A stretch of DNA of 42,471 nucleotides, taken from the NCBI GenBank assembly GCA_902805775.1, contig CADCUB010000055.1, positions 1-42,471 on the forward strand. The letters are read 5' to 3'. Both the position numbers and the translations under genes were made by a program. The stretch is from an uncultured Frankineae bacterium. GTDB lineage: Bacteria; Actinomycetota; Actinomycetes; Mycobacteriales; SCTD01. Below, piece by piece: positions 15,145-23,487 of this stretch. Below the pieces are notes generated by a model. It saw only the letters and a program-made list of their open reading frames with translations, did not search any database and was not told the origin of the DNA. Each line of letters starts with the position of its first letter. The stretch's first letter is position 1.

Positions 15145-16704
15145 ATGACCGCGACGCTCGCCGCCGCTGCGTCGTCGCGGGTCGCGGTCCCGGCTCCCTG
15201 GCGGACCCGCATCCTGCCGCCGACCGACGGTCGCGGCGGGTGGGCAGCGACGGTGGTGGTCGGTCTGCTCGCCGGACTGCTGCGCGTGCTGCGGCTCGAC
15301 ACGCCCTCCGGCCGCATCTTCGACGAGATCTACTACGTCTGCGACGCCCAGAACCTGCTCCGCTTCGGGGTCGAGGCGGCGACCGAGGGCGGCTCCCAGG
15401 AGGCCCAGGCCCGCTGCGAGCCGACCGGCGAGCCGGGGTTCATCGTCCACCCGCCGCTGGGCAAGTGGCTGATCGCGCTCGGCATGCGCATGTTCGGCGT
15501 CGACGAGTTCGGCTGGCGCATCGCGGCGGCGGTGGTCGGCACGCTCACCGTGGTCGTGCTGGTGCGGGTGACCCGCCGGATGACCGGCTCGACGGTCCTG
15601 GGCTGCGTCGCCGGCCTGCTGCTGACCTTCGACGGCCTGCACTTCGTGCTCAGCCGGGTGGCGCTGCTCGACGTGTTCCTCGCCTTCTGGGTGCTCGCCG
15701 CCTTCGCCTGCGCGGTGGCCGACCGCGACGCGGTGCGGCGGCGCCTCGCGGCGACCGACGACGCGGCGCTGCGGCGGGGGCCGCGCCTGGGCCCGCGGCC
15801 GTGGCGGATCGCCGCCGGGCTGTGCCTCGGGGCAGCGGTCGCCACCAAGTGGAGCGGGCTCTACGCCTTGGCGGCCCTCGTGCTGCTGTCGTTCGCGTGG
15901 GAGGTCGGGGCGCAGCGGACGGCAGGGGTGCCGGCTCCGGTGCGCTCGGTCCTGCGCGGAGGGGTCCCCGGCGGCCTCGGCGTGCTGGTCGTGCTGCCGG
16001 CAGCGGTGTACGTGCTGTCGTGGACGGGCTGGTTCCTGAGCGACGACGGCTACGACCGCGCCTGGGCGCAGGACCACCCGGCCGCAGGCCCGGTCGGGCT
16101 GGTCCCGGACGCGCTGCGCTCGTGGTGGGAGTACCACCGGGCGATCTTCTCGTTCCACGACGAGCTGCGGCAGCCGCACACCTACCAGTCGCACCCCGCG
16201 GGCTGGCTGCTGCTGGCCCGCCCGGTGTCGTTCTACTACCCGCAGGACATCGGCCCCGGGGAGTACGGCTGCACCGTCAGCTCGTGCTCGCGCGAGGTCC
16301 TCGCGGTCGGCACTCCCGCCCTGTGGTGGGGCTTCGTCGTGGTCGCGGTCCTGCTGCTGTGGCTGTGGCTCGCCCGTCGCGACTGGCGGCCAGCTGCGGC
16401 CCTGGTCATGGTGGCCACCACGATCGTGCCGTGGGTCCGGGACGACCTCGACGGGCGCACGATGTTCCTGTTCTACGCCCTGCCGGCCGTGCCGTTCATG
16501 TGCCTGGGCCTGGCCCTGGTGGCGGGCTGGGCGACGGGCGGCCCGGACGCCTCGCCCGGCCGGCGCCGGGCGGCGACGCTGGGGACCGGGGTCTACCTCG
16601 CCGGAGTGCTGGCCAACTTCGCCTGGCTCTACCCGCTGCTCGCCGCGCAGACGATCCCCTACGAGGACTGGCGCGCCCGCATCCTGTTCAGCTCCTGGAT
16701 CTGA
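15145..16704 (+). CDS. polyprenol-phosphate-mannose protein O-mannosyltransferase
   Basis: GT39/PMT-family membrane glycosyltransferase that transfers mannose from polyprenyl-phosphate mannose to exported proteins during Sec translocation. The 519-residue protein has about ten membrane helices. The first large periplasmic loop has RIFDEIYYVCDAQNLL with the Asp-Glu pair needed for catalysis, then HPPLGKWLIALGMRMFG and a DGLHFVLSRVALLDVFLAFW helix. Later loops contain the conserved QPHTYQSHPAGWLLL and SFYYPQD. The rsmI neighbour and length match Rv1002c-type PMTs. Secreted lipoproteins or RpfB-like proteins could be substrates; that is inference. Confidence 0.93.
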   Translation: MTATLAAAASSRVAVPAPWRTRILPPTDGRGGWAATVVVGLLAGLLRVLRLDTPSGRIFDEIYYVCDAQNLLRFGVEAATEGGSQEAQARCEPTGEPGFIVHPPLGKWLIALGMRMFGVDEFGWRIAAAVVGTLTVVVLVRVTRRMTGSTVLGCVAGLLLTFDGLHFVLSRVALLDVFLAFWVLAAFACAVADRDAVRRRLAATDDAALRRGPRLGPRPWRIAAGLCLGAAVATKWSGLYALAALVLLSFAWEVGAQRTAGVPAPVRSVLRGGVPGGLGVLVVLPAAVYVLSWTGWFLSDDGYDRAWAQDHPAAGPVGLVPDALRSWWEYHRAIFSFHDELRQPHTYQSHPAGWLLLARPVSFYYPQDIGPGEYGCTVSSCSREVLAVGTPALWWGFVVVAVLLLWLWLARRDWRPAAALVMVATTIVPWVRDDLDGRTMFLFYALPAVPFMCLGLALVAGWATGGPDASPGRRRAATLGTGVYLAGVLANFAWLYPLLAAQTIPYEDWRARILFSSWI

Positions 16705-16708
16705 CGGC

Positions 16709-16758
16709 GCCGAGGTCCCTGACCGCTGCGTCCGCCGAGGTCCCCGACCGCTGCGTCC
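16709..16758 (+). repeat. two tandem 25-bp copies after the PMT gene
   Basis: Copies at 16709-16733 and 16734-16758 differ at one base (ccctg versus ccccg). They are adjacent without a spacer and start 4 bases after the PMT stop. Looks like a short slippage duplication in the 3' untranslated part. Confidence 0.8.
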
Positions 16759-16771
16759 GCCGGCATGACGA

Positions 16772-16808
16772 AGGGCCCCGGCCGGACCGGTCGGTCCGTC
16801 GGGGCCCT
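16772..16808. terminator. bidirectional terminator between PMT and tRNA-Ala
   Basis: Outer arms agggccccg and cggggccct (9 bp) enclose an inner stem cggacc/ggtccg with loop ggtc. It lies 67 bases after the PMT stop and about 10 bases from the 3' end of the minus-strand tRNA, so it can serve both transcripts. Confidence 0.8.
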
Positions 16809-16816
16809 GCGGTGCG

Positions 16817-16892
<76 letters not shown>

Positions 16893-16993
16893 GCACCGCG
16901 AACGCTACCAGCCGGCCGGGGTCCGAGCCGCCCGCGCCGACCACGACCGCAGCCTGCCCACGCCCGCCCGCCGCAGCGCCGGCTGCGACCGGC

Positions 16994-17854
16994 TCAGTCG
17001 CCCACCGCGCGGCGGCCGAGGATGTGGTCGAGCTCCACCGAGCGGGCGTCGTGGTCGTGCCCGCGCTCCGCCGAGGCCCGCGCCGCGGGGGCGGCCGGCC
17101 CGGACGCGAGCGGCGTGGGCACGAGGCGGGGCGTGCGGGCGGCAGTGACGTAGGTCGGGACCGGCACCGGCACGGGCTGCCACGGTGCCCCCTGCGCGCC
17201 CCGGGCGCGCGTCGGGGCGTCGGCTCCCGGCAGCCCGCCAGCGGCCGCAGCTGCAAGAGCAGCAGGCGCAGGGACAGCAGGTGCGGGGACCGGCGCCGCG
17301 GGGACGCTCTCCTGGTCGAAGACGACCTCCTCGCGCTGCCGCGGCGCGACGACCGGCACCGGCACCGCCGCGGGCACCTCGGCCGCCTCCTCGCGGCGGC
17401 GGGGCGCTGCCCGGCCCGTCCCGGCCCGCCGCTGCACCTGCGCCCGCTCCTGCAGCTGCACCCGCGCCGCGGCGGAGCGGGAACGTCGGAGCCAGGCGAG
17501 CACGCCGACGAGCAGGAGGTCGGCGACCAGGTGCGGGACGAGCAGCCACACCGGGCCGACGACGACGCCGGCCAGCGTCGCCACCGCCAGCAGCACCAGC
17601 ACGCCGAGGACCCGTCGCCGGCGGGCCGCCGGGGTGAGGGCCCGCGGCTCGCGCGGTGCCCGGGCGGGGACCAGCGGGACGTCGTCCACCGGTGCCGGCA
17701 GGCCGGCACTGCGGCGCGACAGGACCCGCATCGCGTCGGAGAAGCGGTCGACCGTGCTGGCCGCGCTCGCGGTGTCGTGCGACCGCAGCGCCATGGGCAC
17801 CAGGACGGCGAGCCACGCACCGACGATGAGAAGGAGGATCAGACCGCTGCCCAC
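16994..17854 (-). CDS. sepX: SepX/GlpR-like actinobacterial division membrane protein
   Basis: A 286-residue protein with an N-terminal membrane helix (GLILLLIVGAWLAVLVPMAL), a cytoplasmic segment containing DRFSDAMRVLSRRS, two more helices at about 84-125 (RVLGVLVLLAVATLAGVVV and WLLVPHLVADLLLVGVLAWL), and a long Pro/Ala/Arg-rich cytoplasmic tail. This layout and the position immediately after moeA and rimJ match the actinobacteria-specific SepX of Streptomyces and GlpR of Corynebacterium, which anchors the gephyrin-like Glp at the divisome. A TACCGT box 8 bases before the GTG suggests its own, possibly leaderless, promoter. Identification rests on topology and synteny, not on a catalytic motif. 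Confidence 0.7.
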   Translation of the reverse strand: MGSGLILLLIVGAWLAVLVPMALRSHDTASAASTVDRFSDAMRVLSRRSAGLPAPVDDVPLVPARAPREPRALTPAARRRRVLGVLVLLAVATLAGVVVGPVWLLVPHLVADLLLVGVLAWLRRSRSAAARVQLQERAQVQRRAGTGRAAPRRREEAAEVPAAVPVPVVAPRQREEVVFDQESVPAAPVPAPAVPAPAALAAAAAGGLPGADAPTRARGAQGAPWQPVPVPVPTYVTAARTPRLVPTPLASGPAAPAARASAERGHDHDARSVELDHILGRRAVGD

Positions 17855-17934
17855 GGTGCGCGACGGTAGTGACGATCATCCCCGGAGTGGGGGCGGCGCG
17901 CCGACCGGATCGCCGCTGGGTGTCGAGATCGCCT

Positions 17935-18552
17935 CTAGGACCGGCTGTCCAGCAGCCCGCGCAGGACGCCTCCCGGGACGTCCTCGGCGAGCAGGGCGAA
18001 GCCGACGTGGTCGCGCCACGCCTCGTCGATGAACAGGTACCGGCGGTGCAGCGCCTCCCGCGTGAAGCCCAGCTTCTGCACGACGCGCAGCGACGCGGCG
18101 TTCTCCGGGCGGACGTTGGCCTCGACGCGGTGCAGCCCCACCGGGCCGAAGCAGTGGTCGAGCACCAGCGCGAGCGCCGTGGGCATCACCCCTCGACCGG
18201 CGGCCGCCTCGTCGAGCCAGTAGCCGACGTGGGCGCTGTCGAACGCGCCGCGGGTGAGGCCGGCGACCGTGACCGCACCGCGCAGCTCGCCCGCCACCGC
18301 GATCGCGAAGGGCAGCTGGCGTCCGGCCCGTGCCTCCTTGCGCTGCGCGCGCAGCATGGAGCTGAAGACCGCCGGGCTGTTGCGCTCGCGCCAGCCGGCC
18401 GGCCGCTGCGTCGGCGCCCGGCCCTCCCAGGGCGAGAGCCACCTCTCGTTGCGTGTCCGCACCTCGCACCACGCCCACAGGTCGCGGCTGCGCAGGGGCC
18501 GGACCTCGACCGTCCCGTGGGCGAGCCGGGCGGGCCACCCCGGTGCGGTCAT
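17935..18552 (-). CDS. rimJ: GNAT acetyltransferase, RimJ type
   Basis: GCN5-family N-acetyltransferase of 205 residues. RimJ/RimL-like features are an N-terminal VRPLRSRDLWAWCEVRTRNERWLSPWE, the acetyl-CoA loop DEAAAGRGVMPTALALVLDHCF, and RVEANVRPENAASLRVVQKLGF, the hallmark of ribosomal-protein N-terminal acetyltransferases. The ATG overlaps the mog stop (ATGA). The same gene lies between moeA and sepX/glpR in other actinobacteria. The real substrate of this branch is not known. Confidence 0.88.
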   Translation of the reverse strand: MTAPGWPARLAHGTVEVRPLRSRDLWAWCEVRTRNERWLSPWEGRAPTQRPAGWRERNSPAVFSSMLRAQRKEARAGRQLPFAIAVAGELRGAVTVAGLTRGAFDSAHVGYWLDEAAAGRGVMPTALALVLDHCFGPVGLHRVEANVRPENAASLRVVQKLGFTREALHRRYLFIDEAWRDHVGFALLAEDVPGGVLRGLLDSRS

Positions 18553-19070
18553 CCGCCGGGCGGACCGTGGTCGCCGCCGCCGCGCAGCTGGGCCAGCGCG
18601 TGCTCCAGCACCGGCGCCAGGACGGCGACGCCGTCCCGGACGCCACCGGTCGAGCCGGGGAGGTTCACGACGAGCGTCGAGCCGATCGTGCCGACCAGGC
18701 CGCGGGACAGGACCGCGGTGGGCACGGTGTCGGCGCCGCGCGCCCGCAGCGCCTCCGCCAGTCCCGGCACGGTGCGGTCGAGCAGCGGCGCGGTGGCCTC
18801 CGGCGTCACGTCCCGCGGGGCCAGTCCGGTCCCGCCGGTCGTGACGACCAGGTCGTACGCCTCGCGCGCCGCGGCGCGCAGCGCCTCCTGCACGGCCTCG
18901 ACCTCGTCGGGCACCAGCACCACCTCGCCGACGTCGAGGCCGATCCCCCGCAGCAGCTCCGCGAGCAGCGGTCCGCTGGTGTCCGGCCGCGCGCCGCGGG
19001 ACGAGCGGTCGGAGACGGTGACCACGCGGGCCCGCCGGGCGGGGGCCGGTGTCGGTCTGCCGGAGCTCAC
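18549..19070 (-). CDS. mog: molybdopterin adenylyltransferase / MogA-MoaB family
   Basis: 173-residue protein that adenylylates molybdopterin before metal insertion by MoeA. Motifs are RVVTVSDRSSRG at the N-terminus, LVVTTGGTGLAPRDVTPEAT for pterin binding near residue 80, and VVNLPGSTGGVRDG. The GTG start overlaps the moaC stop and its stop overlaps rimJ, putting it within the coupled moeA-moaC-mog-rimJ unit. MoaB-type proteins without enzymatic activity exist, but the motifs here are intact. Confidence 0.88.
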   Translation of the reverse strand: MSSGRPTPAPARRARVVTVSDRSSRGARPDTSGPLLAELLRGIGLDVGEVVLVPDEVEAVQEALRAAAREAYDLVVTTGGTGLAPRDVTPEATAPLLDRTVPGLAEALRARGADTVPTAVLSRGLVGTIGSTLVVNLPGSTGGVRDGVAVLAPVLEHALAQLRGGGDHGPPGG

Positions 19071-19537
19071 CGCGCCCAGTCGCCCTTCTTGCCGCCGGTC
19101 TTGGTCTCGACCCGCACCGCCGTGATGGTGCTGCGGGGGTCGACCGCCTTGGTCATGTCGACGAGCGTCAGGCAGGCCACGCTGACCGCGGTGAGCGCCT
19201 CCATCTCGACGCCCGTGCGGTCGGCCGTGCGCGCCGTCGCGGTCACCGCCACCCCCGTGTCGTCGACGGCGAGGTCCACGGTGACGCCCGACAGGCCGAT
19301 GGGGTGGCACAGCGGTACGAGGTCGGGGGTGCGCTTGGCGCCCATGATCCCGGCGACGCGGGCGACCGCCAGCGCGTCGCCCTTGGGGACCCCCTCCCCC
19401 CGCAGGAGCGCCACGCACTCGGCCGACAGGTCGACCCGCCCGGTCGCTGTGGCGGACCGCACCGTGACGTCCTTGCCCCCCACGTCGACCATCCGGGCGG
19501 CGCCGGCGTCGTCGAGGTGGGTGAAGCGCTCGCTCAC
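19067..19537 (-). CDS. moaC: cyclic pyranopterin monophosphate synthase
   Basis: Acts with MoaA in the first step of molybdenum-cofactor synthesis. The 156-residue product has THLDDAGAARMVDVGGK, GIMGAKRTPDLVPLCHPIGL, GVEMEALTAVSVACLTLVDM (consensus YDM, here VDM) and the C-terminal KTGGKKGDW. Its GTG overlaps the moeA stop. No moaA, moaE or moaD is in the window, so the rest of the pathway must be elsewhere. Confidence 0.93.
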   Translation of the reverse strand: MSERFTHLDDAGAARMVDVGGKDVTVRSATATGRVDLSAECVALLRGEGVPKGDALAVARVAGIMGAKRTPDLVPLCHPIGLSGVTVDLAVDDTGVAVTATARTADRTGVEMEALTAVSVACLTLVDMTKAVDPRSTITAVRVETKTGGKKGDWAR

Positions 19538-20757
19538 CGTCCGCGCCGCTCGAGCACCAGCACCTCGACCGGGTCTCCGGGCGCCACGCGCTCCACGCCC
19601 TCGGGGATCACGGCGAGGGCGCTGGCGCGGGACATGCCGGCCAGCAGGTGGGAGCCGGTGCCGCTGACGGGAGTCACGACGTGCTGGCCCTTCTCGAGCG
19701 AGAGCCCCACCCGCAGGTACGACGTCTTGGCCAGCGGGCTGCGCAGCTCGAAGCGCGTCACCGCCTGCACGCGCGGGCGCTCGAGCGGGGTGACCCCCAG
19801 CATCTTGCGCAGCGCCGGCCGCACGAAGGTCTCGAAGCTGACCAGCGCGCTGACCGGGTTGCCGGGCAGGCCGAACACCGGTGTGGACTCCGGGCCGATG
19901 GTCCCGAAGCCCTGGGGCATGCCGGGCTGCATGGCCACCTTGTCGAAGGACACGGTGCCCAGGCGGGAGAGCACCTCCTTGACGACGTCGTACGCGCCCA
20001 CGGACACGCCGCCGGAGGTGACCAGGACGTCGGCGCGCACGAGCTGGTCCTCCAGCGTGGCCTCGAGCGCCCGGGGGTCGTCGGGGACGATGCCCACGCG
20101 GTAGGCGATGGCGCCGGCCTCGACGGCGGCGGCGGTGAGCGCGGGGCTGTTGGCGTCGGCGATGCGGCCGGGACCGAGCGGCTGACCGGCCTCGACCAGT
20201 TCGCTGCCGGTCGACACGACGACCACGCGCGGGCGGGGGCGCACGAGGACCCGGGAGCGCCCGACCGCTGCGGCGAGGCCGATCTGGACCGCACCGAGGC
20301 GCGAGCCGGCGGCCAGCACCGTGTCCCCCGAGGCGACGTCCTCCCCCACGCGCCGGACGTTGGCGCCCTCGACGGGCGCTCGTCGGATCACGACGGTGGC
20401 GACGCCGCCGTCGGTCCACTCGACGGGGATCACCGAGTCGGCGCCGGCCGGCACCGCAGCGCCGGTCATGATGCGCACGCACGACCCTGCCGAGACCCGC
20501 AGCGGGGACGCAGGTCCCGCGGCGACGTCCCCGGTGACGGGCAGGACCACCGGGTCGTCCGCGGTCGCCGAGGCGACGTCGGCGACGCGGACGGCGTAGC
20601 CGTCGACCGCCGAGTTGTCGAAGCCAGGCAGCGGCGCAGGTGCGACGACGTCCTCGGTGAGCACGCAGCCGTGGGCCTCGAGCAGGTTCATGGCCAGCGG
20701 TGACAGCGGCTGGACGACGTCCAGGATCCGTCCCAGGTGCTGGGCGACCGAGATCAC
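19534..20757 (-). CDS. moeA: MoeA/gephyrin-like protein (Glp-locus member)
   Basis: A 407-residue MoeA-fold protein. Motifs are PLPGFDNSAVDGYAVR, VRIMTGAAVPAGAD, VVVSTGSELVE, IADANSPAL, VTSGGVSVGAYDVVKEVL, AMQPGMPQGFG and FGLPGNPVSALVSFE. MoeA inserts molybdate into adenylylated molybdopterin. In corynebacteria the homologue at this locus (Glp) binds FtsZ and the membrane protein GlpR. The usual PGKP segment reads PGMP here, a substitution that deserves comparison with Glp versus catalytic MoeA. It is followed by moaC and mog in overlapping frames, suggesting a Moco role, and farther on by rimJ and sepX, suggesting a division role. GTG 20757 was chosen by motif position. Confidence 0.88.
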   Translation of the reverse strand: MISVAQHLGRILDVVQPLSPLAMNLLEAHGCVLTEDVVAPAPLPGFDNSAVDGYAVRVADVASATADDPVVLPVTGDVAAGPASPLRVSAGSCVRIMTGAAVPAGADSVIPVEWTDGGVATVVIRRAPVEGANVRRVGEDVASGDTVLAAGSRLGAVQIGLAAAVGRSRVLVRPRPRVVVVSTGSELVEAGQPLGPGRIADANSPALTAAAVEAGAIAYRVGIVPDDPRALEATLEDQLVRADVLVTSGGVSVGAYDVVKEVLSRLGTVSFDKVAMQPGMPQGFGTIGPESTPVFGLPGNPVSALVSFETFVRPALRKMLGVTPLERPRVQAVTRFELRSPLAKTSYLRVGLSLEKGQHVVTPVSGTGSHLLAGMSRASALAVIPEGVERVAPGDPVEVLVLERRGR

Positions 20758-20798
20758 GGGCGTGCGTCGAGCGGGTCGCGCAGGCCGATCGGGGTCAT
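20754..20798 (-). CDS. possible 14-codon leader ORF coupled to moeA
   Basis: ATG 20798 opens a short frame (MTPIGLRDPLDARP) that stops with a TGA sharing four bases (GTGA) with the moeA start and begins 10 bases after the GGDEF gene stop. The layout imitates the coupled junctions of the rest of this block, so it could carry ribosomes into moeA. It may equally be chance; no homologue is known to me. Confidence 0.25.
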   Translation of the reverse strand: MTPIGLRDPLDARP

Positions 20799-20807
20799 GT
20801 GCCGACC

Positions 20808-22838
20808 CTACGACGAGCGCAGGCCGGGCTCGGCCGCGACGTCCGGCAGCGTCCGGGCGGGCGGCGCCTGGGGAGGCGGCGTCTCGGCGGGCGCGACCTG
20901 CCAGCCGTCGCGCCCGGCCGCCTTGGCGGCGTACAGCGCCTCGTCGGCGCGGCGCAGCAGCGTCGTGGCCGTCGTGCCGTGGTCGGGGAAGACGGCGACG
21001 CCGATGCTGACCGTCACGTCGAGCGAGGTCTCGTCCGCGTCGCCGAACGGCCTGCGGCGCACGGCGGCCAGGATGCGCTCGGCGGCCTGCACCGCCCCCG
21101 CCGGGCCGGTCTCGGGCAGGACGACCACGAACTCCTCGCCGCCGTAGCGGGCACAGGTGTCGACGTCGCGCACCTGGGCGCGCACGCGCGCGGCGAGCTC
21201 GACGAGCACGGCGTCGCCGCGTTGGTGGCCCCAGACGTCGTTGACGAGCTTGAAGTGGTCGAGGTCGAGCAGCAGCAGCGCCAGCGGACGGCCGAACCGG
21301 GCGGCACGCTCGATCTCCTTGCCCACCGTGACCGTGAAGCCCCGGTAGTTCGTCAGGCCGGTCATGGCGTCGGTCACGGACAGCCGGCGGGCCTCCTCGT
21401 GCAGCAGCACGTTGTCGACCGCGACCGTCGCCTGGCTGGTGAAGGTCTTGAGCAGCGCGAGGTCGTCCTCGGTGAAGTCCGCGTCGCCGGCCCGGTCCCA
21501 CAGCAGCAGCACGCCCACCACCTGCCCCGAGCTCATGAGCGGCAGCGCCACGAACGGGACACCGGCGGGCTCGCCCGGCGCCGGTGCGCGCTCGCCGGGA
21601 CCCGTGCCGGACCGGCCTCGCAGGGGCGCGCGGGTGCGCGCCACCTCTCCGCTCAGGCCGACGCCGACCGGGACCCGCAGCCCTTCGGGGACGCCGCGCG
21701 CGGCCAGCTCGTGCCCGACCGACAGGACCAGCTCGTCGGCCACCGCACCGCCCATGAGCACCGCTCCGGAGCGGGCGCCGGTCGTGGCACGTGCCGTCTC
21801 GAGCACCACGGCGAGGATGCGGTCGAGGTCGTGGGTGCCGGACAGCGCGTCGCCGAGGCGGCCCACGCCGGCGCGCAGCTGCTGGCCGCTGCGCTCCAGC
21901 GCCTCGACGTGCACCCGCAGCTCCTCGGTCATGACGTTGAACGACTGGGCGAGGCGGCCGACCTCGTCACGACTGCGCACGGGGATGGTCGTCGCGAGGT
22001 CACCGCCCGCGACCCGGCTGGCCGCCGACCCCAGCTCCTCGAGCGGGCGGGTGGTGGCGCGGGCCAGGCCCGCGCCGATGACGGCGGCGAGCACCCCCGC
22101 ACCGACGACGAGCAGGGGGTAGAGCATCTGCGCCGTCCGCAGGTCGAGCCGGGCGGCCTGCGCCACCAGGGCGCCGGAGGAGGAGCCCGGCGCCGACGGG
22201 ACGGCCACCGCCACCTGGCCGTCGCGCTCGACCAGCCTGCCGAGCTCGGACAGTGCGGCACGGACCAGGGCCGGGGCCACCGTCGCGCTGGCCGCGACCG
22301 GCTCCCCGTCGGCGAACAGGACGACGTCGGCCCTGCCGGCCCTGGCTCCCAGTCCGCGCACCCACGCGTCGTCGAGGTCCAGCGCCGCCACGACCGAGCC
22401 GGCGGGTTCCCCGTCCGCCGAGCGCAGCTGCTGCGTGACCACCAGCTGCCCACCGGTCGGCGTGCGCGCCACCGCGCCGGCCGTGCACTGGGGCGCCTGC
22501 TGGGCGGGCTCGCTCCCGGCGCCGGCGCGCAGCCGGCCGGCGGCGTCGAGGACCTGCACGCCACTGACCGCCTCGACCTCCACCAGCCGCGTCAGGGCCG
22601 GGCCGAGAGCGGCTCCCGGCTGCCCGGCGGCACGGGCTGCGGTCGCGGCAGCGCTGACCACCCGCGAACAGCGCTCCTCGATGCTGGAGACGGCGAGCGC
22701 CGCGCTCGAGGTGAGGTTCTCCGCCTGCAGCCGCGCGACCTCCCGCGGGAGCAGCGCGAAGACCAGGACGCCGGCGACCAGCAGCGGCACGAGGACGAGC
22801 AGCAGGAAGGCGGCCGTCAGCCGGGTCCGCAGGGTCAC
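20808..22838 (-). CDS. membrane diguanylate cyclase (sensor-HAMP-GAF-GGDEF)
   Basis: 676 residues: TM1 (about 7-30), an extracytoplasmic sensor (31-238) with two cysteines (57, 118), TM2 (239-260), HAMP (about 258-312), GAF (about 325-480) and GGDEF (485-650). The active site is intact: DLDHFKLVND...GH and YGGEEF at 565-570. The product-inhibition I-site RxxD is present as RDVD (557-560), exactly five residues before GGEEF. It should make c-di-GMP from GTP in response to an external and a cytoplasmic signal. GTG 22838 has a strong AGGAGG. It occupies the place where galU usually sits in related synteny, next to moeA. No EAL or HD-GYP partner is near. Confidence 0.92.
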   Translation of the reverse strand: MTLRTRLTAAFLLLVLVPLLVAGVLVFALLPREVARLQAENLTSSAALAVSSIEERCSRVVSAAATAARAAGQPGAALGPALTRLVEVEAVSGVQVLDAAGRLRAGAGSEPAQQAPQCTAGAVARTPTGGQLVVTQQLRSADGEPAGSVVAALDLDDAWVRGLGARAGRADVVLFADGEPVAASATVAPALVRAALSELGRLVERDGQVAVAVPSAPGSSSGALVAQAARLDLRTAQMLYPLLVVGAGVLAAVIGAGLARATTRPLEELGSAASRVAGGDLATTIPVRSRDEVGRLAQSFNVMTEELRVHVEALERSGQQLRAGVGRLGDALSGTHDLDRILAVVLETARATTGARSGAVLMGGAVADELVLSVGHELAARGVPEGLRVPVGVGLSGEVARTRAPLRGRSGTGPGERAPAPGEPAGVPFVALPLMSSGQVVGVLLLWDRAGDADFTEDDLALLKTFTSQATVAVDNVLLHEEARRLSVTDAMTGLTNYRGFTVTVGKEIERAARFGRPLALLLLDLDHFKLVNDVWGHQRGDAVLVELAARVRAQVRDVDTCARYGGEEFVVVLPETGPAGAVQAAERILAAVRRRPFGDADETSLDVTVSIGVAVFPDHGTTATTLLRRADEALYAAKAAGRDGWQVAPAETPPPQAPPARTLPDVAAEPGLRSS

Positions 22839-22893
22839 ACGCTCCTCCTGAGCGCCGCGGGGCCTTCACACCGCGTGAGGGGGCCGGTGCACC

Positions 22894-23487
22894 ATGGTCC
22901 CACGACCTACCCGTGAGGTGGACATCGACAAGCAGGCGTGGCGGGCGGCGCTCCTGTCGCGCCGGGCCCGGATCGGCGCCCGGGAGCGGGCGGACACCGC
23001 CGCCGCCCTGGTGGCCGCCCTGCGCCCGCTGTCCGGCGGCGGACCGGTCGCGGCGTACGCCTCGGTGGGCACCGAACCGGACACCGGGCCGCTGCTGGCG
23101 GTCCTGCCGGAGGTCCTGCTGCCGGTGCTGCTGCCCGACGGCGACCTCGACTGGGTCCGTTGGGAGGGGGAGCTGGTCCAGGGGCCGCGCGGGCTGCGGC
23201 AGCCCCCGGGGCCGCGCCTCGGCCGCGACGCCGTCGCGGACTGCGCGGTGGTGCTCGTCCCCGCACTGGCCGTCGACGCCGAGGGCACGCGCCTGGGGCG
23301 GGGCGGCGGCTCGTACGACCGGGCCCTGGCGCGGGCCGCAGGCCTGACCGTGGCGGCGCTGCACGCCGGCGAGCTGGTGGCCCGGCTGCCGCGCGAGGCG
23401 CACGACCGGCCGGTCGGCGCCGCGGTGCTCCCGGGTCAGGGCCTGGTGCCGCTCCCGGCTCCCGACCCTGCGACGATGCCCGCGTGA
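22894..23487 (+). CDS. 5-formyltetrahydrofolate cyclo-ligase
   Basis: ATP-dependent enzyme converting 5-formyl-THF to 5,10-methenyl-THF. The 197-residue product has KQAWRAALLSRRARI at the N-terminus, AYASVGTEPDTGPLL, and the signature VPALAVDAEGTRLGRGGGSYDRAL (given across its two halves). ATG 22894 follows a GAGGGGG; GTG 22918 is an alternative start closer to the conserved helix. Its last four bases overlap the carbonic anhydrase GTG. Divergent from the GGDEF gene. The same gene neighbours ruc (Rv0991c) in Mycobacterium. Confidence 0.92.
   Translation: MVPRPTREVDIDKQAWRAALLSRRARIGARERADTAAALVAALRPLSGGGPVAAYASVGTEPDTGPLLAVLPEVLLPVLLPDGDLDWVRWEGELVQGPRGLRQPPGPRLGRDAVADCAVVLVPALAVDAEGTRLGRGGGSYDRALARAAGLTVAALHAGELVARLPREAHDRPVGAAVLPGQGLVPLPAPDPATMPA

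Noticed and set aside
16709-16758. CRISPR-like repeat
   Set aside because: Only two copies and no spacer between them.
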